Origin: Mesorhizobium loti
GTDB taxonomy: Bacteria; Pseudomonadota; Alphaproteobacteria; Rhizobiales; Rhizobiaceae
DNA length: 49,707 nucleotides
Assembly: GCF_001510895.1 (NCBI RefSeq)
Contig: NZ_LPWA01000128.1
Coordinates: 1 to 49,707 of the forward strand
Direction of reading: 5' to 3'
Shown: one piece after another, positions 1-8,033 of the stretch
Layout of the letters: each line of letters starts with the position of its first letter
Position numbering within the stretch: position 1 is the stretch's first letter
Translations under genes and position numbers: made by a program
Notes under the pieces: generated by a model
Seen by the model: only the letters and a program-made list of their open reading frames with translations
Told to the model about the DNA's origin: nothing
Databases searched by the model: none

Positions 1-95
1 CGGGACAGCACCCCCCTCCTGCCTTGCCGGGGCATCTCCCCCGCAAGGGGGGAGATCGGATGTCGCGGCGGCCTTCGCCAATCGCAGACGCAGAT
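1..95. repeat. Partial copy of intergenic palindromic repeat family B
   Basis: Holds a short inverted repeat, CATCTCCCCC facing GGGGGGAGAT around positions 31-56, followed by the core TTCGCCAATCGC near 74-85. The first bases, CGGGACAGCACCCCCC, are the reverse complement of the GGGGGGCGCTGTCCCG edge seen at 36.2 and 44.36 kb. It lies just beyond the stop of the Gfo/Idh-AKR gene and is cut by the window edge. No coding sequence is visible in it. Confidence 0.7.
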
Positions 96-99
96 TGCC

Positions 100-2128
100 T
101 TACGCCCTCCTTCTCTCCGGCCCATTGTCCAGCCACGCCAGATCCTCAGCCGTCAGCGAAATATCCAGCGCCTTGAGACTATCCTCCAGCTCGTCCAGCG
201 TGCGCGGGCCGATCAGCGGCACGGACGGGAAGGGCTGCGCCAGGACATAGGCGAGCGCGACGTGGATGGGGCTCTTGCCCAGCCGGTTGGCCAGTTCGAT
301 TGCCCGGTCGCGGCGGCCGAAATTCTTCTCCGAATACCAGACCCGCACCAGCTCCTCATTGTCGGTCCGATCACGCCCGGCGCGATCGGTGAAGAAGCCG
401 CGGCCCTGGCTCGACCAGGCGAAGTTCGGCATCTGCCTTGCCGTCAGCCAGGTCTTCCAGGCGTCCGTGGAGGAGGTGATGCAGCCGGCCCAGATCGGCT
501 CCAGCATCTCGGCCAGCGAGAAATTGTTCGACAGCGCGCCGGGCTTCTGCTTGCCGGTGCGTTCGGCATAGGCGATCGCTTCATCCATGCGCTGCATCGT
601 CCAGTTGGAGCCGCCGAACAGGCCGCGGATGCGGCCGGCCTTGGCTTCCCGGTCCATGGCGTCGACGAACTCGCCGACCGGCACGTCCGGATTGTCGCGA
701 TGCATGAAATAGATGTCGACATGGTCGGTCTGCAGCCGGTCGAGCGACTGGGCGAGTTGCTTGCCGATCACATCGGGGTAGCAAAGCGGCGAATGCGCAC
801 CCTTGGCGATGATGACCGACTGCTCGCGCACGCCGCGATTCATCAGCCACTGGCCAAGCAGCGCTTCGGTGTAGCCGGCGCCGTAGACGAAGCCGGTGTC
901 GAACAGATTGCCGCCGGCTTCGAAGAAGGCGTCGAGCAGGATCGAGCCCGAGGAGAAGGTTCGGAAATCCTCGAAGCCGAGCGCCAGCCGCGAGGCTGGC
1001 GCGGCAGGCCCGGAATGGCGCGCTTGCCGATGGTGGTGCCGCTCGTGCGCAACGGCCGGCCGGAGATGGTGTTGACGCGCTTAGCCGGCTTCTCGATCTC
1101 ATACTCGAGCCCAACCGCGGCCCGCCATTTGTCGAGAGCACGTAAATTATGAAGGCTGTCGGCCCAGCCCATGCCTGGCCAGGTGAATTCGTGGCGACCG
1201 GCCAGGATCGCCTCGCCGGCGGCGTCGACCTCGAAGGAATAGAGGTGGCGCGTCTCGTTGACGCTGACCGTCTCGCGCGTGCCGCCGGACCGGATCACCT
1301 CGATCCGGCCCGGTCCGACATCGCGGTTGCCCCCGGCGAACCAGAAATCCGGCACCTCGATATGACCCTTGGTGCCGAAAATGCGCAGCACATTGTCCTG
1401 GTTGAGCGAAATGCTGCAGGAAACCTCGGCGACGATGCCGCCCGGGAAATGGAGCAATGCCGAGGCCCATTCGTCGACGCCGGACTGGCCGAGATGGGCC
1501 GCACCCACCACTCTGTCCGGCTCAAGGAAGGGCTGGCCTGCCGCAGCACCCGCAATCAGCCGCGCCATCGACACGGGATAGCCGCCGACATCGAGGATGC
1601 CGCCGCCGGCGAGATCGTTGGCGTAAAGCCGGTGCTCCGGCATGAAGCCCGGCATGGCGAAGCCGAAGCTCGACTTGATCAGGCGCACCTCGCCGATGGC
1701 GCCGGATTTGATCAGCTCAACCAGTTGCAGCGTCTGCGGATGCAGCCGGTACATGAACGCTTCGCCCAGAAAGGTGCCGGCCTTGCGCGCCGCATGCATC
1801 ATCGCGTCGGCCTCGAAGGCGGTCAGCGCCAGCGGCTTTTCGCAAAGCACATGCTTGCCGGCTTCCGCGGCCTTGATCGCCCATTCGGCATGGCCGGGAT
1901 GCGGGATCGAAATATACACGGCATCGACGCCGTTATCGGCAAGCAGCGCGTCATAACCGTCGAGGATTCGCGCGCCCGGGAGGCTTGCGCCAGACCCGGC
2001 TTGCCGGGATTGCGTGCGCCGAGCGCGACCAGTTCGCCGGTGCGCGACTGCGCCACGCCGCCGGCAAAGGATTTTGCGATGCTGCCGGGCCCAAGAATGC
2101 CCCAGCGAATTTTTTGGTTGGATGTCAT
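100..2128 (-). CDS. Gfo/Idh/MocA oxidoreductase-aldo/keto reductase fusion, frameshifted as read
   Basis: Probably a two-domain NAD(P)-dependent sugar oxidoreductase. The N-terminal half has a Rossmann motif (GILGPGSIAKSF) and the Gfo/Idh signature CEKPLAL. The C-terminal half is an aldo/keto reductase with a recognisable catalytic tetrad: Asp and Tyr in FDTGFVYGAG, Lys in IIAKGAHS, His in FMHRDN. As read, three frames are needed. The frame breaks near 1981 (after GLAQAS, resuming PGARILDGYDALLA) and near 995 (after IPGLPRQ, resuming ASRLALGFEDF). One added base at each point gives one frame of about 676 residues. The second break sits in a 9-bp-stem hairpin (981-1002), a kind of sequence prone to base-calling errors. 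ATG at 2128 is chosen because it starts directly at the Rossmann domain. The gene is last in the sugar ABC operon, which suggests it acts on the imported sugar. It could also be two adjacent genes, but the linker reads through without a stop and start once repaired. Confidence 0.75.
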
Positions 2129-2184
2129 GTCGGAAATTCTCCATGCGGTCGCCACCACGCCTTCGCGATCGGGCAGAAAGGAAG

Positions 2185-3270
2185 TCAGCGAATCCTCGCC
2201 CCTGTCTTGTCGAAGAGCAGCGCGCGCTCCGCCTTGATCGAGACGGTGAAATGATCGCCGCTGGCGCGCTGCCGCGCCGCTTCGCGCTCGACGATCAGCT
2301 CCTCGGGTCCGGCATTGGCGTAGACATAGCTCACCGAGCCCAGATGCTCGGCAACATCGGCCTTGACCGGAATGTCGCAGTCGCCCTCGCCGGCCTCGAA
2401 GAAGTGCTCAGGCCTGACGCCGAGCACGACCTCGGCGCCTGTCGCGGGAAACGGCTCGCAAAGCGGCTTGCGCAGCCGGGCGCCGCCATGATTGACGAGC
2501 TCGAGGATTGCCGCGCTGTTGGACGTCTCGACGACTTTCGCCTTGAGAAAGTTCATCTTCGGGGAGCCGATGAAGCCGGCGACGAAACGGTTGGCCGGGT
2601 CGTCATAGAGGTCGAGCGGGGCGCCGATCTGCTCGACATTCCCGGCCTTAAGCACGACGATGCGGTCGGCCAGCGTCATCGCCTCGGTCTGGTCGTGCGT
2701 CACATAGATCATGGTGACGCCGAGCTCCTTGTGCAGGCGCGAGATCTCGACGCGCATCTGGACCCTCAGTTCCGCATCGAGATTGCTCAGCGGCTCGTCG
2801 AAGAGAAAAACCTGCGGCTCACGCACGATGGCGCGGCCGATGGCAACGCGCTGGCGCTGGCCGCCGGACAATTGCTTCGGCCGCCGCTGCATCAATTCGT
2901 CGATGCGCAGGATCTCGGCGGCGCGCTTGACCCGGCGCTCGGTATCGGCCTTAGGATTGCCGTTCATCCTCAGCCCGAAGGAGAGGTTCTGCTCTACCGT
3001 CATGTGCGGGTAGAGGGCGTAGGACTGGAACACCATGGCGATGCCGCGATCGGCGGGCTCGATATCGTTCACCAGCTTGCCGCCGATGGCGATCTTGCCG
3101 CCGCTGATGTCCTCCAGTCCGGCGATCATGCGCAAAAGGGTGGACTTGCCGCAGCCGGACGGGCCGACGAAGACGACGAACTCGCCGTCGGCGATGTCGA
3201 TGTCGGCGCCGTGCACGACCTCGAAGACGCCGAAGCGCTTGACGACATTGGTGAGCGTGACGGCAGCCAT
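2185..3270 (-). CDS. Sugar ABC transporter ATP-binding protein (CUT1, MsmK/UgpC type)
   Basis: ATPase subunit that powers import of a sugar or sugar-like solute on the cytoplasmic face of the inner membrane. At 361 residues it has the usual CUT1 length. Visible motifs are Walker A GPSGCGKST (about residues 37-45), signature LSGGQRQR (about 134), Walker B VFLFDEP and the switch histidine in YVTHDQTEA. The roughly 120 C-terminal residues form the TOBE/MalK-type regulatory region, including VVLGVRPEHF. Only 10 nt separate it from the upstream permease, so it is in the same operon. CUT1 ATPases are sometimes shared between transporters, so substrate specificity should be read from the binding protein instead. 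The product class is certain; the substrate is unknown. Confidence 0.93.
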   Translation of the reverse strand: MAAVTLTNVVKRFGVFEVVHGADIDIADGEFVVFVGPSGCGKSTLLRMIAGLEDISGGKIAIGGKLVNDIEPADRGIAMVFQSYALYPHMTVEQNLSFGLRMNGNPKADTERRVKRAAEILRIDELMQRRPKQLSGGQRQRVAIGRAIVREPQVFLFDEPLSNLDAELRVQMRVEISRLHKELGVTMIYVTHDQTEAMTLADRIVVLKAGNVEQIGAPLDLYDDPANRFVAGFIGSPKMNFLKAKVVETSNSAAILELVNHGGARLRKPLCEPFPATGAEVVLGVRPEHFFEAGEGDCDIPVKADVAEHLGSVSYVYANAGPEELIVEREAARQRASGDHFTVSIKAERALLFDKTGARIR

Positions 3271-3280
3271 TGCGTCCCTT

Positions 3281-4117
3281 CTACTTGACCGCGCCGGCGG
3301 CGATGCCGGCGATGAAATGGCGCTGCAGGAGCACGAAGACGATGAGCATCGGCACGGTCAGCATCACGGCGCCGGCCATGATGCCGCCCCAGGAAACCTT
3401 GGTGAGGCCGATCAGCGTGCCGAGCGCCACCGGCGCCGTCATCGCGCCGGGCTGGCTGTTGATCAGCAGCGGCCAGAGATAATTGTTCCACGAGGCGAGG
3501 AACAGGATGATGGCCAAAGCCGCCAACATCGGCCGCGCCAGCGGCAGCGCCACGAACAGGAAGATGCGCCATTCCTTCACGCCTTCAACGCGTGCCGCAT
3601 CGAACAGCTCGGCCGGCATCATCGAAAAAGCCTGACGCATGAAGAGCACGCCGAGCGAATTGAACAGCGGCGGGACGATCAGCGCGATCCAGGTGTTGGC
3701 GAGCTGAAAATCGCGCGCCACCATGATGAACTGCGGGATCAGCACCACCGCATAGGGAAGCGTGATGGTGCCTAAGATGATCGCCACCACGACGCCTTTG
3801 CCGAGGAATTCGTAGCGCGCCAGCGCCCAGCCGGCCATCGAGGTAAGCAGCACCGAGAGAAACGTATAGGTCACCGCCACCGAGACCGAGATGCCGATGG
3901 CGCCGACGAAATTGGTGTCGCGCTGCAGATTGTTGAAATTGTCGAGGAAGCCGTCATGCGGCAGAAGCTCGATGCCGGGGCTGAAGATGCCGTTGTCGGG
4001 CATGGTGGAGAACACCACCATCATCCACAGCGGAAACAGCCAGACCAGCGCCAGCGGCGTCAGGACAAGATGCAGCGCAATGCTGCGGCCGAGCTGCCTT
4101 TGCGAGCGCGAGGTCAT
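3281..4117 (-). CDS. Sugar ABC transporter permease (CUT1, MalG/LacG type)
   Basis: Inner-membrane permease of 278 residues with about six transmembrane segments. It carries the EAA loop that docks the ATPase (DAARVEGVKEWRIF then LPLARP, around residue 190) and ends in a typical MalG-like hydrophobic segment (MLTVPMLIVFVLLQ). ATG at 4117 starts MTSRSQRQLGRS; it overlaps the stop of the preceding permease by 4 nt (ATGA), implying translational coupling. The upstream part of the same open frame is antisense or out-of-frame sequence over the first permease and is not part of the protein. It pairs with the 4114-4974 permease as a heterodimer. Confidence 0.93.
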   Translation of the reverse strand: MTSRSQRQLGRSIALHLVLTPLALVWLFPLWMMVVFSTMPDNGIFSPGIELLPHDGFLDNFNNLQRDTNFVGAIGISVSVAVTYTFLSVLLTSMAGWALARYEFLGKGVVVAIILGTITLPYAVVLIPQFIMVARDFQLANTWIALIVPPLFNSLGVLFMRQAFSMMPAELFDAARVEGVKEWRIFLFVALPLARPMLAALAIILFLASWNNYLWPLLINSQPGAMTAPVALGTLIGLTKVSWGGIMAGAVMLTVPMLIVFVLLQRHFIAGIAAGAVK

Positions 4118-4974
4118 TTCGGCTCTCTCGTCAGCCAGAGCTGCACCAGCGTAATGGCGATGGCGAGGCCCGCCATGGTGTAGGCGATGGCCGAGGCATA
4201 GCCGAAATTGAGCGAGCGGAAGCCCTGGCGGTAGAGCAGCAGGCCAAGTGTCTCGGTGCCGCCACCCGGGCCGCCGCGCTCGGTGATCAGGAACGGCTCG
4301 GTGAAGAGCTGCATGGTGCCGATGATCGACAGCACGGCGCAGAAGACGATGACCGGCTTCAATAGCGGCAGAGTGATGTGGAAGAACTGCTTCACCTTGC
4401 TGACGCGGTCGAGCGTCGCCGCCTCGTAGACATCGTCCGGGATGGACTGAAGGCCGGCGAGGATGATGATGGCGTTGTAGCCGGCCCAGCGCCAGGTCAC
4501 CGCGATCATGATCAGCGCCATCGCCGGCGTGACGTTGGAAAACCAGTCGATCTTGGGCAGGCCGACGCTGTTCAAGAGCTTGTTGACGATGCCGAAGTCG
4601 AGGCTGAACATCAGCCGGAACACCGCCGAATAGGCCACCTCGCCGACCACGACCGGAGCGAAGAAGGCGAAGCGGTAGAGGCCGCGCGCCTTCAGCAGCG
4701 GCGAATTCAAAAGCACCGCCATGACGATCGCCAGCGAGATCATCACCGGTACCTGGATGACGAGGATCAGCAGCGTGTTCTTCAAGGCATTGAAGAAGGC
4801 GGGGTCGCCGATCAGGCGGCCCCAGTTGAAGGTCGGCGCGAAGCGCCACGGCACGGTGCGGGTCGCCTGGAAGGCGATCAGGAACGAGCTGATGATCGGC
4901 CAGATCCAGAAGATGGCGAAGATCAGCAGATAGGGCGCGAGGAAGCGATACGCGGTGGCGTTGCGATAGCGCAT
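4114..4974 (-). CDS. Sugar ABC transporter permease (CUT1, MalF/LacF type)
   Basis: Inner-membrane permease, 286 residues, about six membrane spans starting with FLAPYLLIFAIFWIWP. The conserved EAA loop reads EAATLDRVSKVKQFFHITLP near residue 200, the expected contact for the ATP-binding subunit. The 286-residue size and absence of the extra N-terminal periplasmic domain of enteric MalF make it the short LacF-like form. The start at 4974 (MRYRNATAYRF) is preceded in the transcript by AGGAAAGGAGGAAG, a strong ribosome-binding site. It follows the binding-protein gene after a 326-nt spacer that holds a repeat element, so its level may differ from that of the binding protein. Confidence 0.93.
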   Translation of the reverse strand: MRYRNATAYRFLAPYLLIFAIFWIWPIISSFLIAFQATRTVPWRFAPTFNWGRLIGDPAFFNALKNTLLILVIQVPVMISLAIVMAVLLNSPLLKARGLYRFAFFAPVVVGEVAYSAVFRLMFSLDFGIVNKLLNSVGLPKIDWFSNVTPAMALIMIAVTWRWAGYNAIIILAGLQSIPDDVYEAATLDRVSKVKQFFHITLPLLKPVIVFCAVLSIIGTMQLFTEPFLITERGGPGGGTETLGLLLYRQGFRSLNFGYASAIAYTMAGLAIAITLVQLWLTREPK

Positions 4975-5071
4975 CGTCTTCCTCCTTTCCTAGCGTTTAG
5001 TGCCGCACGCCTTCTGAGCGCGGTTTGATATGCCGCCTTGCGGTTTCGTTATCGCCGCCAACTGTCGATGC

Positions 5072-5260
5072 CGGCGCCGCCCCTCACCTGCCTGCCGGCA
5101 TCCTCTCCCCGTATAGTGACGGGGAGAGGGGCGCTCTCAGCGACGGTTTCGCCAATCGCCAACATTGCAAGAGAGGCGCCGAGGCTGCGGCCAGCTCCCC
5201 CTCTCCCCGTCACTATACGGGGAGAAGGTGCCGGCAGGCGGATGAGGGGCAGCGCCGACG
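5072..5260. repeat. Palindromic intergenic repeat, family A (copy 1)
   Basis: Occupies the gap between the binding-protein and permease genes. Two outward modules face each other: CCCTCACCTGCCTGCCGGCA then CTCTCCCCGTATAGTGACGG on the left, and CCGTCACTATACGGGGAG then GCCGGCAGGCGGATGAGGGG on the right. A core of TTTCGCCAATCGCC lies between them. A second copy is at 48340-48520. The whole unit can fold into one long hairpin. Similar elements are common between rhizobial genes. In the transcript it could limit downstream permease expression relative to the binding protein. Nothing else is seen in the 4975-5300 gap. Confidence 0.8.
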
Positions 5261-5300
5261 TCCGGCAACCGTCCTCCCGCCCCTGCATCGATTGCCACTC

Positions 5301-6568
5301 CTACTTGACCGGCAGGCCGGTCGCCGAGGCGATCTGGCTGGCTGCGTCGTCGAGCGCTGCCTTGGCGTCGGGATAGCCGCCGGCGAGATATTTGGTCTGC
5401 ACGGCGCGCAGGATGATCTCGGCATCGCTCTGGAACTGCGTGCCGCGGCTCGGCACGACCTTGGGCAGCGTGGCGAGGATGTCCTTCCACACCGCCTGGT
5501 CGCCCCAATAGGGCTGGCCTTGCGCGACATAGGGATCTTCAAGCGCCGAGATCAGCGACGGCACCAGGCCGAAATCCTTCAGCATGGTGATCTGGCCTTC
5601 ATTCGTCTCCAGCGTGTATTTGAGATAGGCGTAGGCCGCTTCCTTGTTCTTCGAGGCCGAGGTGATGGCCAAGGAGGAGCCGCCGAGATTGGCGGCGCGC
5701 GGGCCGTCGGCGGTCAGGCTCGGCATCAGGTACACGCCCCACTTGCCGCTTTCCTTCGGTGATTCGGTGCGGATCGTGCCTTCATACCAGCCGCCATAGA
5801 CCTGGGTGGCGACGGTGCCGGCGGTGTTGTTGGTGATCTTGGTCGACCAGTCGGCCGAAGAGACGATGCCGGCGTCCTTCATCTCCTTCACCTTGGTCAT
5901 GGCGTCGACGCATTTCGGCTGGTTGACCGTGATCGACTGGCCGTCCTCGGCGAAATAGGCGCAGCCCTGCTCGTTGGAGATCATGCGGAAGAATTCGGTG
6001 TCGCCGTTGAAATCGGCATTGGTCATGGTGACGCCGGGATTGGCGGTCTGGATCTTCTTGCCGGCGGCGATGAAATCGTCCCAGGTCTTGATCGAGGCAG
6101 GGTCGATGCCGGCCTTCTCGTAGAAGTCGCGGCGATAGAAGACGGCGACCGGGCCGGAATCCCAAGGCATCGCATAGGCCTTGTCGCCGACCTCGAGCTC
6201 GGTGCGCTTGAAGTCGGGAAATTTCTTCTGGTCCTCGGCGGTGTAGCCCAGCGTGTGCAGATCGACGAAGCAGTCGGGGAACTGGCTCCAATAGTTCTCG
6301 GCCTCGCCGTTCTCGATCGAGACGATGTCGGGCAGGCCGACGCCGCCGGCGGCGCAGCGGCGATCGACTTGTCGTAGGTCGGCTGGTTGCCGAGGTCCTG
6401 AACCGTGACCTTGATGTCGGGGTATTTCTTGTTGAAGCCTTCGACCGTCGATTTCAGCGACGAAGCGGCGATGTTCCAGCTCCAGATCGTGAGTTCGCCG
6501 GATTGGGCGAGGGCCGGGCCGGAGCCCAGGGCAAGCAAAAGCGTGGCGCAGGTCAGTGTGGTGCGCAT
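5301..6568 (-). CDS. Sugar ABC transporter periplasmic binding protein (CUT1 family 1), frameshifted as read
   Basis: Extracellular solute-binding protein of the MalE/LacE class that captures the sugar in the periplasm. ATG at 6568 opens a Sec signal peptide (MRTTLTCATLLLALG, cleavage likely after PALA). The mature part begins QSGELTIWSWN, typical of family 1 binding proteins. The frame breaks near 6358: upstream reads DKSIAAAPP, downstream reads CAAGGVGLPDIVSIENGEAE. Adding one base (GCCG to GCCGG) gives a continuous protein of about 422 residues, the normal length. The break is therefore probably an error in the sequence. It is the first gene of a minus-strand operon with two permeases, an ATPase and an oxidoreductase, and is divergent from an AraC regulator. 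The substrate is not deducible. Confidence 0.88.
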
Positions 6569-6633
6569 TGAAATCCTCCCATTTCGTTTGCTCTCTCACC
6601 GTGAGCATGGCTAGATTATGCGGCGCGGAAGGC

Positions 6634-6646
6634 TTGTCCCCGACAA
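6634..6646. promoter_or_regulatory. Short dyad in the divergent binding-protein/AraC promoter region
   Basis: TTGTC-CCC-GACAA, a perfect 5-bp inverted repeat, sits in the 106-bp gap between the sugar operon and the AraC gene. It is a candidate activator site for the AraC-family protein. The arms are short enough to occur by chance, so this is a weak call. Confidence 0.3.
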
Positions 6647-6674
6647 AGGGAATAAGAAGTTGGCGGAAAGTAAG

Positions 6675-7540
6675 ATGCCCGGGCGCCGTTCTATCAGCCA
6701 GGCGCGAGCAGCGTCGAAGGGCTGCCGCTGGCCTTGCAGATGTTCCACAACCACCCGCTGGTGATGCTGAAGCCGCACTGGCACGCCCAGGTCGAGGTGA
6801 ATTTCATCGTGCGCGGCAGCGTGCACTACCGCATGGCCGAGCATGAAATCGCGCTTTCGGCCGGCGAAATGTGCCTGTTCTGGGGCGGCCTGCCGCACCA
6901 GATGGACGATCTCTCCGACGACGCCATTTATGCCGGCGCGCATCTGCCGCTGGTGCATTTCTTCAGATTGCATTTGCCGGCCGATGTCCGGCACCGGTTG
7001 ATGACGGGTGCTACTCTGGTGACCAATGCCACCGACCAGTCCGACAACGACAATTTCAGGCGCTGGAACGAATATGCGCGCTCGGGCGATCCGGCCAAGG
7101 CCGAACATGCCGTCAACGAGCTGCTGCTTCGGCTCGAGCGAGTGCGTTTCGAGCCCTACCGGCTGGTGCCGGAGACGGCATCCGGGCAAGGGGCGGGCAG
7201 TCCCTTCGACCAGCAGTCCTCGCGCAATGTCGGGCGCATGTGCGATTTCATCGCCGAGAATTTCCTCTACGACATCGACTGCGTGAACATAGCGGCGGCG
7301 GCCGACATCCATCCGAAATACGCCATGAGCCTGTTCAAGAAATCGACCGGCATGACGCTCAACGAATATGTGAACCTTTTGCGGCTGAGTTACGCGCAGG
7401 CGTTGCTTATGCACGAGGGCGCCAATGTGCTGAAGGTCGCGATGGACTCAGGCTTCGGCTCGCTCAGCGCCTTCAACAAATCCTTCCGCAAGCTTGCCGG
7501 CATGTCGCCCTCCGATTTCCGCCGGGCGGGCGGGCGCTAG
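6675..7540 (+). CDS. AraC-family transcriptional regulator, start region possibly frameshifted
   Basis: Probable activator of the divergent sugar ABC operon. The N-terminal cupin-like sensing domain (PHWHAQVEVNFIVRGSVHYR, about residues 35-55) is followed by a C-terminal AraC DNA-binding domain of two helix-turn-helix motifs (IAAAADIHPKYAMSLFKKST and VAMDSGFGSLSAFNKSFRK). It ends SPSDFRR, as usual. In the coding frame the first standard start is TTG at 6734 or ATG at 6740, which would cut off the residues encoded by the in-frame stretch APFYQPGA upstream. ATG at 6675, which has GGAAAG just upstream, is out of frame by one base. One added base near 6681 would join it and give about 288 residues, so a missing base is suspected. 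If not, translation begins at 6740. Confidence 0.82.
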
Positions 7541-7561
7541 TCCTCCCGCCAACTGGGTCGC

Positions 7562-7586
7562 GCCGGCAAGGGCGACCCTTGCCGGC
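7562..7586. terminator. Bidirectional hairpin between convergent genes
   Basis: GCCGGCAAGGG-CGA-CCCTTGCCGGC is a perfect 11-bp stem with a 3-nt loop, 22 nt after the AraC stop and 19 nt from the stop of the DUF1344 gene. It has no long U-tract, so rho-independent termination would rest on the very stable stem. Confidence 0.65.
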
Positions 7587-7604
7587 CCGTACCGCCTTAT
7601 CCGC

Positions 7605-7859
7605 TTACTTTGCCGGCTGGATGCTCGAGGCCGCCAGTTTGCCGGCCTTCGTCGAATAGGTGATGGTGACCTTCTCGCCGACCTTCAGCGTCTCCGCTTC
7701 GATTCCTTCCGGCAGCGAGAATGTCTTGCCGTCGGCTAAGGTGATCGAATCGCCTTTCTTGTCGATGCTGGCGATCGTGCCGGTGATCGCGTTCGCATAG
7801 GCAGCGGTGGCCGACGCGATTGCCAGTATCGTTGCAGCTGCGATGACTGATCTTTTCAT
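7605..7859 (-). CDS. DUF1344 small exported protein
   Basis: An 84-residue protein with a clear signal peptide (MKRSVIAAATILAIASATAA, cleavage near AYA-NA). The mature domain of about 60 residues is a small beta-rich repeat (GTIASIDKKGDSITLADGK, later VGEKVTITYSTKAGK), which matches DUF1344, a family frequent in rhizobia with no known function. The fold suggested by the pattern is a small OB- or SH3-like barrel; this is inference. The gene is single. Its upstream region carries the 16-bp box at 8006-8021 that is shared with the exporter operon and the two-component operon, so it is likely co-regulated with them. An envelope role is plausible. Confidence 0.85.
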   Translation of the reverse strand: MKRSVIAAATILAIASATAAYANAITGTIASIDKKGDSITLADGKTFSLPEGIEAETLKVGEKVTITYSTKAGKLAASSIQPAK

Positions 7860-8005
7860 TTTTCTACTCCTGCCTTGTTCCGCCGAGGGCGTCTGCCCCG
7901 GGCTGCTTCAGTGAGATCCGGCAGTGCGCCGGATCATGACTCCCGACCGGAGAGGGAGACTGGACCAATTCTAAGCGCCTGAGTTTTCGACCGGCTGGCC
8001 ATGGC

Positions 8006-8021
8006 CGTACGAATGCGTAAG
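8006..8021 (-). promoter_or_regulatory. 16-bp two-component-type box, copy 3 (upstream of the DUF1344 gene)
   Basis: Plus strand CGTACGAATGCGTAAG. It fits the consensus CNTACRRATKSGTAAG made from three copies in this window (also 12695-12710 and 17101-17116). It lies about 150 bp upstream of the DUF1344 start and just past the end of the exporter permease gene. It is a candidate binding site for the response regulator at 14548-15225. Confidence 0.5.
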
Positions 8022-8033
8022 CCGGCTCGGCCC

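Noticed and set aside
262..1152. Long plus-strand frame opposite the Gfo/Idh-AKR gene
   Set aside because: It is the antisense of well-supported domains in GC-rich DNA and has no recognisable protein pattern.
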